49,864 nt of DNA, from NCBI GenBank assembly GCA_028280815.1, contig JANQLC010000035.1, forward strand, positions 1 through 49,864, in the 5' to 3' direction. A model generated the notes under the pieces. The model was not told the origin of the DNA. It did not search any database and saw only the letters and a list, made by a program, of their open reading frames with translations. Numbering within the stretch: the first letter of the stretch is position 1; every line of letters begins with the position of its first letter. The stretch comes from Flavobacteriales bacterium. GTDB lineage: Bacteria; Bacteroidota; Bacteroidia; Flavobacteriales; JANQLC01. Both the position numbers and the translations under genes were made by a program. Positions 9,100 through 17,554 of the stretch are shown piece by piece.

Positions 9100-9278
9100 A
9101 TGCGTGTATCCATCACCCGGCTCTACCGATCGTTATCCGATAAGGTGGGCGAAGAAGCCGCAGAAAATCTAACTGGGTGCAACGAGATTTGGCCAATGTG
9201 AAAATGGAAATGATCAAGTGGTACGCAGGTTTATTCATCTTGCTATCGCTGATGATCACGGGGTTTTATTTGAAGTAA
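9100..9278 (+). pseudogene. DUF1640-like coiled-coil membrane protein, internally deleted
   Basis: The ATG at 9100 opens a frame reading MRVSITRLYRSLSDKVGEE, which stops at 9199-9201. A second frame (about 9177-9278) reads RDLANVKMEMIKW followed by one hydrophobic helix and a lysine end. The combination of a short N-terminal segment, an RDLAN/K-W motif and a C-terminal single membrane helix is typical of DUF1640 (CCDC90-like) proteins, but the central coiled-coil of the usual protein is missing and the halves are out of frame. This is a remnant after a deletion near 9170-9180. Confidence 0.55.
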
Positions 9279-9501
9279 AAAAGCCCTTTCACTCATTTTA
9301 AAGACTTGGCAATCCCGCTCGATAGGCTTATCACATGAGGCGTAAAGGAGGAAGGAGGTTGGAATACGAGCTCAAACCGATGGTCCCTTTCTTTTGGTAT
9401 ACTCGTGAACGGGGCGGGTTTTTCCCCCCCACTTCCAACATCCTCTCATCTCCACGTCGACAAGGGGATGCGTCTGTGTTTTGCGCTTTTCTCGTATCCA
9501 T

Positions 9502-10197
9502 TCACCGGGTCTGCCGTGGACCTGGATTTCGGGGGCCGAATATAGCGCTTCCAATGCGGACCGTCGTGCTGCCGCACCTTATGGCCAGTTTGTAATCGCC
9601 ACTCATCCCCATGGATAATTCGGTGAGTTTTTCTGTATCGATCGCCGGTTTGTAATCTTTTTTAAGGCGGGTAAAAAAGTCTTTCAGCCGATTGAATTCC
9701 CGCCTGATTTTTGATGGTTCATCGGTGAGGGTAGCCATGCCCATCAATCCCCTGATCTCGATGTTTTTTAAAGATCGGGTTTGATCGCATTTCAGGATGT
9801 CTAGGGCTTCGAGTTCGGAAAGTCCGAATTTCGAGCTTTCTTCAGCGATTTTAATCTGCAGTAAAACGGGGATGATCCGGTTGTTTTTCACCGCTTGTGC
9901 ATCGATTTCACACAGCAGGCGAAAGCTGTCTACGCTGTGAATGAGGTCTACAAAAGGGGCGATATACTTTACTTTGTTGCGCTGTAGGTGACCGATCATA
10001 TGCCATTCGATGTTTTCGCCGCGCAGTCTTTGCGCTTTTTCAGTCAATTCCTGCACTTTGTTTTCTCCAAACCTGCGTTGCCCAGCTCGGAGGGCAGCCT
10101 GAATCGCTCCGATGGGTTGGGTTTTGGATACGGCGATGAGAGCGACCCCTTTGGGGAGGGCCTTTTTGATCTTTTCCAATCGATCGGCTACGCTCAT
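9502..10197 (-). CDS. YggS-family pyridoxal-phosphate-binding protein
   Basis: Cytoplasmic pyridoxal 5'-phosphate homeostasis protein (PLPBP/YggS family), 231 residues. Seen: the PLP lysine in LIAVSKTQP near residue 24, FGENKVQEL, WHMIGHLQRNK, LMGMATL and ELSMGMSGDY, followed by the C-terminal RIGSAIFGPRN phosphate site. Its ATG overlaps the stop of the frameshifted amidase gene by four bases, so it is the last gene of the leftward serC-serA-DUF1015-amiD-yggS run. The C-terminus extends about eight residues past the usual end. Confidence 0.93.
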   Translation of the reverse strand: MSVADRLEKIKKALPKGVALIAVSKTQPIGAIQAALRAGQRRFGENKVQELTEKAQRLRGENIEWHMIGHLQRNKVKYIAPFVDLIHSVDSFRLLCEIDAQAVKNNRIIPVLLQIKIAEESSKFGLSELEALDILKCDQTRSLKNIEIRGLMGMATLTDEPSKIRREFNRLKDFFTRLKKDYKPAIDTEKLTELSMGMSGDYKLAIRCGSTTVRIGSAIFGPRNPGPRQTR

Positions 10198-11044
10198 ATT
10201 CTCCTGTATTTATCCAAAAGGGCTTTTAGAATGGCGTAGGTTTCGGCGTCGAGTTTTCCATCGTAAAGCGCAGGTCTAAAATGGAGCTGAAAGGAAAAGA
10301 TGACCTTTTGGGTTTGCGCATCCCACTCGCCGGTGAGATCGATTGGGTAGCCATATCGGTTGAAATCCGATTGCACCTTTTCGATGAATTCCGGGTCGTT
10401 TAGCGAGTCGGCAGACCACTGCGCCGCATATTTCTCTTTGGTCTCTTCATCATACCAGGCACCTACCCGGTATTTGTCGTGCAGCTGCTTCCAAGGAAAT
10501 TTGGCGCCGGGGTCTTGTTTTCTACCCGGGGCGACATCAGCGTGTCCTACGACATTGGTGGGGTCTATATCGGGGTAGCGCTTGAGCAGGTCTTGTGCCA
10601 ACTCGGCGACCTCGCGGATTTGATAGGGCTCAAAGGGCTTGAAAATCATGGAATCACAGACCATTTTGTAGCCCCTGGGTTGACGATTTCAATTCCGACG
10701 GAAACATCGTTGACGTTCGTGCGACCCCGCCAGTAGCTCACGCCAGCGTGCCAGGCGCGCTTGTCTTCTCTCACCAATTGATAAATGGGTTCTCTAAAGC
10801 GATCGGTGATCAGGTAGTGGACGCTTACGGGGCCTTGTGTCAGCTCGGAGATCGATGCTTTTGTGTCGCCCACCGTATAGTGAATGACCAGCATTCGTAT
10901 GCGTTCGTCTTGGGATTTGGAGTCGTATCCTTTCGCGTTGATCCGGTAACCCTTTGTATGGGCTACGTAGGCTTGCGGCTTGCAGCATACGAGGAGGCAA
11001 CCCCCTATCCAAAACCACGTGGCATGTCTTATCGTGCGTTTCAC
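10194..11044 (-). pseudogene. AmiD-like N-acetylmuramoyl-L-alanine amidase lipoprotein, frameshifted
   Basis: Two frames together make one amidase_2/peptidoglycan-binding protein of about 283 residues. The first frame (11044 to about 10650) has a lipoprotein signal ending in LLVCC, zinc-ligand regions MLVIHYTV and RAWHAGVSYW, and VGIEIVNPG. The second (10664-10194) resumes with FKPFEPYQI, the zinc-site VVGHADVAPGRKQDPG, and a peptidoglycan-binding helix region near the end. The break is at 10641-10651, where loss of one G from a TGG codon would account for the shift. It would cleave the amide between muramic acid and L-alanine at the outer membrane if intact. The shift may be a real mutation or a sequencing error. 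Confidence 0.85.
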
Positions 11045-11062
11045 CTCAGTATTTTTTATCGA

Positions 11063-12262
11063 TTAGACTCCATCCAATGGGTAAATCACCATACTGCTGC
11101 GCAATTTGGGTTCGATATAAGTGCTCTTGGGCGGCATGGCCAAGTGCAGGTCGGCTATGCGTTTTAGGTCGCCGACAGAGATGGGATAAAAGCCGAATCC
11201 CGCACTGAATCGGCCGCTATCGACCCATTCCTTCATGTTCACCAAGCCCTTGGTGTCACCGGTGCCGGGAACGAATTCCATGCGCCTGTCTGCAGGGGTA
11301 TCTTGGATGTTTAAAATGGGGGTCAGCACATGTTCTTCAAACAGGTAGGTGTCCAGCTCGCCCAGGCCCTTGGGTTTAGCTCGAAGTTCACGCTTGATAA
11401 ACAAGCCGTAAAACCGACCCTCGGCGTACATCGAAATGCAGTGCTTGTGGGCAGGGTAGTAAGGCTTATCCCCTTTGGGGTGAATCGTACAAAAGTGCGA
11501 CAGCTCAGTTAGAAACGATGGGATGCTGTGACCGTTTAAATCCCGTACCAAACGGTTGTATGCGCGAATTTTCAATTCGCTTTCAGGGATTAGACAACTC
11601 AAAATATAATTGTAGTTTTCAATCCCCATAAAAGTCGTATCCCGCTCGCGCATGCGTTTCACATAGGTGGCAGCACTCGCCATACGGTGGTGCCCATCGG
11701 CGATATACAGATGATCGACACACTCGAATATATCGACTAGCTGCTCGATGTTCAGCCGGTTGTCAGCCGCCCAAAAGCTATGTGACATGCCGTCGCTTTC
11801 CATTTGCCGTTTATAGGTTGGCGCATTTCGGGTTTCGATATCGATGATTTGCCGTATGCGGTTGTTATCTGGAAACATCAACAACACAGGCTCGGAATAA
11901 AATCTTACCGCATCCAAGTAGTCCGTGAACCGCGCTGCGCGCTGCGCCAAAGTCTGTTCGTGTACGCGTATCTTCCCATTGAAATAATCGTCAGCGGCAA
12001 CCCCGCCTATAATTCCGGTAAACTTGTGGCTAACGGTTTCTTGGCGGTAAATATAAAAACAGGGCTTCAGGTCCCGCTTTAAATAGCCTTTGTCCAAGAG
12101 GGATAAAAGTCCACCTCGGACTTTCTCGAAGGAGGGGGAGATACACTGGGTTTGTCCGTCCGCCATTTCCGGTCCTGCATGGGAATCAAAGGGATAGGTG
12201 GGAATGGTGTGCGCGAATGCTCTTGTGGGTCTGATACCTTTGAAGGGCCTTATCCTGATCAT
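11063..12262 (-). CDS. DUF1015 family protein
   Basis: 399 residues of the DUF1015 family, conserved but of uncertain function, often next to serine-synthesis genes. Recognised by the N-terminal RPFKGIRP, the central FYIYRQ and IIGGVAADDYFNGKIRVHEQT segments, and the hallmark YIADGHHRMASA near residue 215. The start overlaps the serA stop by four bases, indicating translational coupling. In this phylum it commonly follows serC-serA, which suggests a link to serine or amino acid metabolism, though the biochemical role is not known to me. Confidence 0.92.
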   Translation of the reverse strand: MIRIRPFKGIRPTRAFAHTIPTYPFDSHAGPEMADGQTQCISPSFEKVRGGLLSLLDKGYLKRDLKPCFYIYRQETVSHKFTGIIGGVAADDYFNGKIRVHEQTLAQRAARFTDYLDAVRFYSEPVLLMFPDNNRIRQIIDIETRNAPTYKRQMESDGMSHSFWAADNRLNIEQLVDIFECVDHLYIADGHHRMASAATYVKRMRERDTTFMGIENYNYILSCLIPESELKIRAYNRLVRDLNGHSIPSFLTELSHFCTIHPKGDKPYYPAHKHCISMYAEGRFYGLFIKRELRAKPKGLGELDTYLFEEHVLTPILNIQDTPADRRMEFVPGTGDTKGLVNMKEWVDSGRFSAGFGFYPISVGDLKRIADLHLAMPPKSTYIEPKLRSSMVIYPLDGV

Positions 12263-13230
12263 GTAGCCGGGCTTTCTCTCGCGTAGATGTGCGTGATTTG
12301 ATCAGCCAACTCCACGCCGATTCGCTCCTGGGCCTCAACGGTGGCCGCCCCGATATGTGGGCTGATCGACAAATGGGGGTTCATCAACAATTCAATACTC
12401 GGATGGGGTTCGTCTTTGAATACGTCCAGTGCGGCATAAGCGATTTTTCCACTCGTCAAAGCGGCCACTAAGGCCGCTTCATCCACGACTCCCCCCCGCG
12501 AAGCGTTGACCAAGCCCGCCCGATCTTTCATCGCTTGTAATTCGCGCGCACCGATGAGCGGCTCGTGCTGAGCCGGTACGTGTAGGGTTATGAAATCGGA
12601 TTCCGCCAGCACCCTGGCCAAGGGCTTCAGCGCAACGGTGAAGCGCAGCGACTGCCCATCGCAAAAATGCAGCTCGACTTCGGATTCTCCTTTTGAATCC
12701 TGTGCTGAGGCGATGGCGTGCATACCCAATCCCAAGGCGATTTTGGCTACTTCTTTACCGCTTCTGCCGAAGCCGATGATGCCCAGTGTTTTGCCGCGAA
12801 GCTCACGCCCCTCGGCGTAATTTTTTTTGAGCTCTCTAAATTTACTGTCGCCGCTCAGCGGCATATTTCGGTTTGAATCATGTAGGAATCGAACCATTCC
12901 AAACAGGTGTGCGAAAACCAATTCAGCGACGGAAATGGAACTGGCAGCCGGCGTATTGATGACGCGAATACCCTTGCGCTCGGCATAGGCGACATCGATG
13001 TTGTCCATGCCCACGCCGCCGCGGCCGATGATGCGTAAACCGGGCGCAGCGTCGATCAATTCTCTTCGCACTTGTGTAGCGCTGCGCACCAAGAGCACCT
13101 CGATTTCATTTTTGTTCAAGAAGTCTGCCAAGCGGTTTTGTGACACCTTGGTGGTACATACCGAAAAGCCCGCTCGCTCCAGCTTTTCAATGCCGCTTTT
13201 GGACAAGCCATCGTTTGCTAATACGCTCAT
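12259..13230 (-). CDS. serA: D-3-phosphoglycerate dehydrogenase
   Basis: First step of serine biosynthesis, oxidising 3-phosphoglycerate with NAD. 323 residues with no regulatory ACT domain, the short form. Seen: Rossmann motif GIIGFGRSGKEVA, catalytic Arg in NASRGGVVDE, Glu in DVFKDEPHP and His in SPHIGAATVEAQ. An open frame continues 50 codons upstream into serC, but MSVLANDGLS at 13230 is the natural start, 11 bases after the serC stop. Same operon as serC and DUF1015. Confidence 0.95.
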   Translation of the reverse strand: MSVLANDGLSKSGIEKLERAGFSVCTTKVSQNRLADFLNKNEIEVLLVRSATQVRRELIDAAPGLRIIGRGGVGMDNIDVAYAERKGIRVINTPAASSISVAELVFAHLFGMVRFLHDSNRNMPLSGDSKFRELKKNYAEGRELRGKTLGIIGFGRSGKEVAKIALGLGMHAIASAQDSKGESEVELHFCDGQSLRFTVALKPLARVLAESDFITLHVPAQHEPLIGARELQAMKDRAGLVNASRGGVVDEAALVAALTSGKIAYAALDVFKDEPHPSIELLMNPHLSISPHIGAATVEAQERIGVELADQITHIYARESPAT

Positions 13231-13241
13231 TGTGAATCGGA

Positions 13242-14309
13242 TTATCCTTTGGTTTCTAATTCTCCCATGACATTCACTAAGGTTTGTACGCTCTCTATGC
13301 TCAGCGCATTGTATAGGCTGGCGCGGTAACCTCCTACGGATCGATGCCCTTTGAGTCCGTGAATGCCCGCTGCGCGCCACATATCGTCAAAGGTTTTAGC
13401 CCGGCTTTTGTCCTTGAGTACGAAGGTGGCGTTCATGGTGGAGCGGTCTGCTCTCGCAGCAAGCCCTTCGAAGAGCGGATTCCGGTCGATTTCGTCGTAG
13501 AGCAACGCCGCCTTTTCCGCATTGATGCCCTCGATCCACCCGACACCGCCGTTTTCCTTTAACCATTGCAGTGTGAGCATGCTCGCGTAAACCGAGAAAA
13601 CGGGCGGCGTATTAAATAGGCTGTCTCTATCGATATGGGTTTGGTAATCGAGGTATGTGGGTATTTTCCGACCGGTCTTCCCCAGAATTCCCTCCTTTAC
13701 GATGATCAGCGTGGTGCCAGCAGGGCCTGTGTTCTTTTGCGCGCCTGCATAGATCAGGTCAAAATCGGAAACCCGGATTTCTCGGCTAAAAATATCGGAA
13801 GACATATCGCAAGCCACTGGGACCTCCGCCTGGGGAAAGGCTTTAAACTGCGTTCCAAATATCGTATTGTTCGATGTGAAGTGGAGGTAGTCCACATCGG
13901 ATGGCATGCGATAAGCCTTGGGGATGTAGCTGTAGTTCCTGTCTTTTGAAGAGGCAGCCACCTCGACCTGGCCCAATAACTCGGCTTCTCGGATCGCTTT
14001 TGAAGACCAGCTACCGGTGTCGAGGTAAGCAGCACGGCCACCCACACGCATCAAGTTGTAGGGCGCCATAGTGAATTGCAAGCTGGCTCCGCCTTGTAAA
14101 AAGAGTATGTGGTAGCCTTCCGGCACGCCCAATAGCGCGCGCACCAAATGCTGTGCCTTTTTCATAACCGCCACAAAATCTGCGCTGCGGTGCGATATTT
14201 CGAGTAGGGAAAGGTCGAGATCGTTAAAGTTTAGAATCGCAGCAGCCGCTCGTTTAAAAACTTCTTGCGGCAATACGCAAGGACCCGCACCAAAATTGTG
14301 TTTCTTCAT
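13242..14309 (-). CDS. serC: phosphoserine aminotransferase
   Basis: Transfers the amino group from glutamate to 3-phosphohydroxypyruvate, second step of serine synthesis; also used in pyridoxine synthesis. 355 residues, normal length. Seen: N-terminal HNFGAGPCVLP, ISHRSADF, FLQGGASLQF, and the PLP lysine in YAGAQKNTGPAG. Begins 21 bases downstream of the ferredoxin stop and is followed by serA. Confidence 0.96.
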   Translation of the reverse strand: MKKHNFGAGPCVLPQEVFKRAAAAILNFNDLDLSLLEISHRSADFVAVMKKAQHLVRALLGVPEGYHILFLQGGASLQFTMAPYNLMRVGGRAAYLDTGSWSSKAIREAELLGQVEVAASSKDRNYSYIPKAYRMPSDVDYLHFTSNNTIFGTQFKAFPQAEVPVACDMSSDIFSREIRVSDFDLIYAGAQKNTGPAGTTLIIVKEGILGKTGRKIPTYLDYQTHIDRDSLFNTPPVFSVYASMLTLQWLKENGGVGWIEGINAEKAALLYDEIDRNPLFEGLAARADRSTMNATFVLKDKSRAKTFDDMWRAAGIHGLKGHRSVGGYRASLYNALSIESVQTLVNVMGELETKG

Positions 14310-14330
14310 AAAAGGATTGGAATCTAAGGC

Positions 14331-14699
14331 TTAGCTCGATAACAGGGTTGATTTATCGTGGAGGAAATCCTTTTTGGATAGCAGTTGTTCTCGGGTTTCC
14401 ACCTGTGCTTCATCGGGTACGCAGCAATCCACTGGGCAAACCGCCGCACATTGCGGCTCATCGTGAAAGCCGACGCATTCGGTACATTTGTCCGGTGCGA
14501 TGTAGTACAGCTCATCGTGTAGCGGTTCCTGCGGTTCATCAGCATCGCACGCAGGGCCGCTGGCCGGGATTAGCCTTCCAGATAGGTTCGTGCCATCGGA
14601 AAAACACCATTCCACAGCGCCCTCGTAAATGGCGTGGTTTGGGCATTCGGGTTCACAGGCACCGCAGTTGATACATTCATCGGTTATCTTGATAGCCAT
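14331..14699 (-). CDS. dicluster 4Fe-4S ferredoxin
   Basis: 122-residue electron carrier. The first cluster motif is CINCGACEPECP at residues about 9-20. The second is CTECVGFHDEPQCAAVCP at about 72-89, with the insertion (x-x-GFHDEPQ) typical of the ferredoxins that precede serC in Bacteroidota. The middle is acidic. Eight cluster cysteines are present. A -7 box TAAATTTG lies 36 bases upstream of the ATG, so it leads the serine operon. Confidence 0.92.
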   Translation of the reverse strand: MAIKITDECINCGACEPECPNHAIYEGAVEWCFSDGTNLSGRLIPASGPACDADEPQEPLHDELYYIAPDKCTECVGFHDEPQCAAVCPVDCCVPDEAQVETREQLLSKKDFLHDKSTLLSS

Positions 14700-14734
14700 G
14701 GTTTTCGAGTCGCTTAACGAACCGGGTCTGGCTA

Positions 14735-14742
14735 CAAATTTA
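14735..14742 (-). promoter_or_regulatory. -7 box of the ferredoxin-serC-serA operon
   Basis: On the minus strand this reads TAAATTTG, a match to TAnnTTTG, about 36 bases before the ferredoxin ATG. TTTG-like bases about 20 upstream may be the -33 element. Confidence 0.55.
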
Positions 14743-14919
14743 CAAAACCCAAAGCGATTTCATATTCACCTGTCTAAGCAGCTGTCAGACGATGCGGAAG
14801 CCCTGCAAAGGGTTGGGGGTAAAAACCCAGAAATGGGTCACAGCCATTTAAGGGCCAAAGCTGCAGGCGTACGGCGGTGAATTCAGCGCCCTCAATTTTT
14901 TTACAACACCTGAGTCGGG

Positions 14920-14951
14920 TTTGTCCATCTAAGGTATATGGCTTACATTTG
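14920..14951 (+). promoter_or_regulatory. rpmE2 promoter
   Basis: TTTG at 14920-14923, 20 bases of spacer, then TACATTTG at 14944-14951: an almost perfect Bacteroidota -33/-7 pair. The rpmE2 ATG lies 20 bases further on. Confidence 0.65.
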
Positions 14952-14971
14952 CCAGCCCAAATGCGGTCGAG

Positions 14972-15235
14972 ATGAAAAAGGGAATCCACCCCGATAATTA
15001 TAGGTTGGTCGCCTTTCGCGACATGAGCAACGGCTACACCTTTATCACGCGCTCTACAGCCCGTACCAAGGAGATGCTAACGGTTGATGGCGTGGAATAC
15101 CCCTTGGTGAAGTTGGAGATTTCCAGCCGTTCGCACCCCTTTTATACCGGAAAGATGAAGTTGGTCGACACAGCTGGGCGTGTGGATAAATTTAGAAGCA
15201 AATACGGCAAGCGCACCGAGAAAAAAGACGCATAG
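14972..15235 (+). CDS. rpmE2: 50S ribosomal protein L31 type B
   Basis: 87-residue large-subunit ribosomal protein. The [19 protein letters not shown] start and [21 protein letters not shown] end are diagnostic of type B L31. The zinc-binding cysteines of type A are absent, so this is the zinc-independent form. By my recollection, in many Bacteroidota this gene is followed directly by the GlmU-like gene found here at 20268; the DNA phosphorothioation genes lie between them in this window. Confidence 0.97.
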   Translation: MKKGIHPDNYRLVAFRDMSNGYTFITRSTARTKEMLTVDGVEYPLVKLEISSRSHPFYTGKMKLVDTAGRVDKFRSKYGKRTEKKDA

Positions 15236-16101
15236 CTACCTACATATCCCATTTAAATCCCATTGATTGACGAGCGGTTGCACACCGAAACCACCCATCA
15301 TCGACAAATTTTTATGCCAGTAAATTTCCCGCTGAGGCGTCTTCGTCCTCATCCCGCCCCATGTATTCCTTCATCCGCCCCGATAAAACGCCAGGGGCGA
15401 AAGCCGTTCCATATTTTTTGATCGCTAGAGATAAGACATCTCACCAGATGGGATTTACTCCTGTTTACAACGCGAATCCCATTTTGTTTTAAAGGTTCTC
15501 TGCTATGCGACACCCATTTGCGTACTTCTTTCATTTCAGAATGGCCACCCCTTCTCGAACGCAGAAATTACAAGAGTCTATACCAGACTCTTACGTGCAG
15601 GGAGCCTCCACGCTTTACAAACAGCCATGTGACAGTTGTAGTACACGGACCTCAAAACTGATTTTTAGCCTATATGTACGGCTTTAGTTTCCCTTTTCCC
15701 ATTGAAGGCCATATAAGTACCAAAGACCCATACGACTACGAGGGCTATCCCGATTATTGTAAACTGTGTCATTTTGGTTTGTTTTTCAGGACTATGAAGA
15801 TTCCCACAATTCAAAAGAGTAGAAATAGTACTCCCCCTACCGCTACAAAGATGAGAGAACCCAGGACTACCTTTGCAATATCGAGGAAAAATACACCTAC
15901 ATCCCTCATCACTATGCAAGTGTACGAATTTATATAGGCGCACAAGACCGACAGCGCTAACCTCTAATCCTTGGGAATCAGGTGTTGGATGGCAATCGAC
16001 TGTTAGGCACAGGGGACATTTCACCACTTGGTCAGGGTGTAGCTTTTACTGAGGCGCAGCTGCCTCCTGCTGGTGCATTTTTGTGTTCCTATTCACAAAT
16101 A
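15236..16101. other. intergenic region before the dnd cassette
   Basis: No recognisable gene except one weak minus-strand candidate at 15665-15772. A perfect 8-bp hairpin with a five-base loop lies at 15572-15592; it has no T run, so a terminator role is unproven. The open frames here are short, and I could not identify any product. It may be left-over DNA from the insertion of the dnd genes. Confidence 0.35.
15665..15772 (-). CDS. possible 35-residue single-helix membrane peptide
   Basis: MTQFTIIGIALVVVW starts a peptide with one clear hydrophobic helix (residues about 4-22) and a basic tail ending at 15665. The preceding bases are A-rich, as before many Bacteroidota starts. No family was recognised and no promoter box seen. 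It could be a chance open frame. Confidence 0.25.
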   Translation of the reverse strand: MTQFTIIGIALVVVWVFGTYMAFNGKRETKAVHIG

Positions 16102-16156
16102 TGTCATATGAGCGTGGTAGGGTATATGACAAAACGGCTGGTATACCGTACCTTTG
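16102..16156 (+). promoter_or_regulatory. dnd promoter with dyad operator
   Basis: Perfect 8-bp inverted arms, TGTCATAT at 16102-16109 and ATATGACA at 16124-16131, are followed 17 bases later by a -7 box TACCTTTG at 16149-16156. The right arm falls where the -33 element would be, the usual place for a repressor. The leader to dndC is about 70 bases. No regulator gene is adjacent. Confidence 0.5.
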
Positions 16157-16225
16157 GCATTGAGATGTTCAATTGGAGACACAGCGCTGAACCGCGCTTT
16201 TCAAACGTCGGATAGAGTTGGATAT

Positions 16226-17551
16226 ATGAATGACAGCATAGCTTTTATCAAAGCGGAATTGGTAGACCAATATACGATTGAAGACCACAACAAGACTTGG
16301 ATTATCGGTTTTAGCGGTGGAAAGGATTCCACCGCACTGCTCACTTTGGTGTGGATGGCTTTGTCACAGGTTAAGAGCAGCATGGGGCAAGCCTATCTAA
16401 AGCGATCGGTTTACGTGGTTTGCAATGATACCTTGGTGGAAAATCCCATCATAACTGACTATGCCCAAAGGGTTTTGGACAAGATAGAACACGCTGCCAC
16501 TCAGCAAGGCTTGCCGATAAGGGTGAGAAAGACCAGACCCGAGTTAGGGGATTCTTTTTGGGTAAACCTAATTGGGAAGGGGTACCCGGCGCCCAACAAT
16601 GCGTTTAGATGGTGTACCGAACGATTAAAGATCAGGCCTACCGCTCGTTTTGTCGACGAAGTTGTCGCTGCAGGTGGAGAAGCCATCATATTGCTCGGCA
16701 CGCGAAAAAGTGAAAGTAACAATCGGGCTAAGTCGATTAAAAAGCATGCGATAAAAGGCAAAAGACTGTGCAAACACCCGTTGCGAAAAAACATTTCGGT
16801 GTACACCCCCATAAAGGATTTGGAACTGGAAGCGGTATGGTATATCATCAATGCATACGAGTCCCCTTGGGGTGCCGATAATAGGGAGCTATTTGCGATT
16901 TACTCGGACGCCGCTGCCGATGATTACGAATGTCCAGCTATGGTGCCCAATAAAGCGCACAAACCTTGTGGGCAGAGCCGGTTTGGGTGTTGGACCTGCA
17001 CGGTGGTCAATCGGGATAAATCCATTTCTGCTCAAATCGAAAACGGTCGAGAATGGCTCGTCCCACTGCGGGATTTGAGAGATTGGATACAAGCGGAGCG
17101 AAGCAAAGCGGAAAACAGATGTGCGTTCAGGCGAAATGGGGTGCCAGCTACCAACGGTATGGGCGTGGTCAAGCCCGAGCACAGGGCGGAAATTCTAAAA
17201 AGGGTTTTGGAAGCGCAAAAGCGTATGAATGAACAGGGAATTGAAGTGCAATTGATCAGCGATCAAGAACTGATCGCCATACAAGTCACCTGGTACAGGG
17301 ACTTGTATTTCGACCGAAAAGTTTCCGAAATTCACAATGCGGTATTTCACGAGCAGCTCGATGTGAAACGGTGCGACGAAGGGGTTAAAAGAGAAGAGCA
17401 AATCCTCTTATCCGCCTGCAACCAAGACGAAGTGCAGTTTTCCCTAATTCGGGATTTATTAAAACTGGAGAAGTCAAAGTCCATTATGATGAGGCGCAGG
17501 GGGCTGACTGAGGATATTGAAAACATATACAGGCGATATATTTCCATCTAG
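16226..17551 (+). CDS. dndC: DNA phosphorothioation sulfurtransferase DndC
   Basis: PAPS-reductase-like ATP pyrophosphatase that, with the other Dnd proteins, replaces a non-bridging oxygen in the DNA backbone by sulfur. 441 residues from the ATG at 16226. Seen: ATP-binding FSGGKDSTALL near residue 31, the W-CTERLKIRP motif, and the CGQSRFGCWTCTVV cysteine cluster that would hold an iron-sulfur centre. The frame is open further upstream to 16154, but those residues look like non-coding sequence and the -7 box at 16149-16156 argues for the later start. dndD begins three bases after the stop. No dndA or dndB is adjacent; a housekeeping desulfurase (such as sufS at 43237) could supply sulfur. 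Confidence 0.94.
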   Translation: MNDSIAFIKAELVDQYTIEDHNKTWIIGFSGGKDSTALLTLVWMALSQVKSSMGQAYLKRSVYVVCNDTLVENPIITDYAQRVLDKIEHAATQQGLPIRVRKTRPELGDSFWVNLIGKGYPAPNNAFRWCTERLKIRPTARFVDEVVAAGGEAIILLGTRKSESNNRAKSIKKHAIKGKRLCKHPLRKNISVYTPIKDLELEAVWYIINAYESPWGADNRELFAIYSDAAADDYECPAMVPNKAHKPCGQSRFGCWTCTVVNRDKSISAQIENGREWLVPLRDLRDWIQAERSKAENRCAFRRNGVPATNGMGVVKPEHRAEILKRVLEAQKRMNEQGIEVQLISDQELIAIQVTWYRDLYFDRKVSEIHNAVFHEQLDVKRCDEGVKREEQILLSACNQDEVQFSLIRDLLKLEKSKSIMMRRRGLTEDIENIYRRYISI

Positions 17552-17554
17552 GAT

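Noticed and set aside
12887-12900. tRNA T-arm-like sequence on the minus strand (GGTTCGATTCC)
   Set aside because: It lies in the middle of serA, encoding conserved residues, and no acceptor or anticodon arms fit.
15349-15534. 61-codon open frame on the minus strand before dnd
   Set aside because: No start context, no motif and atypical composition; chance frame.
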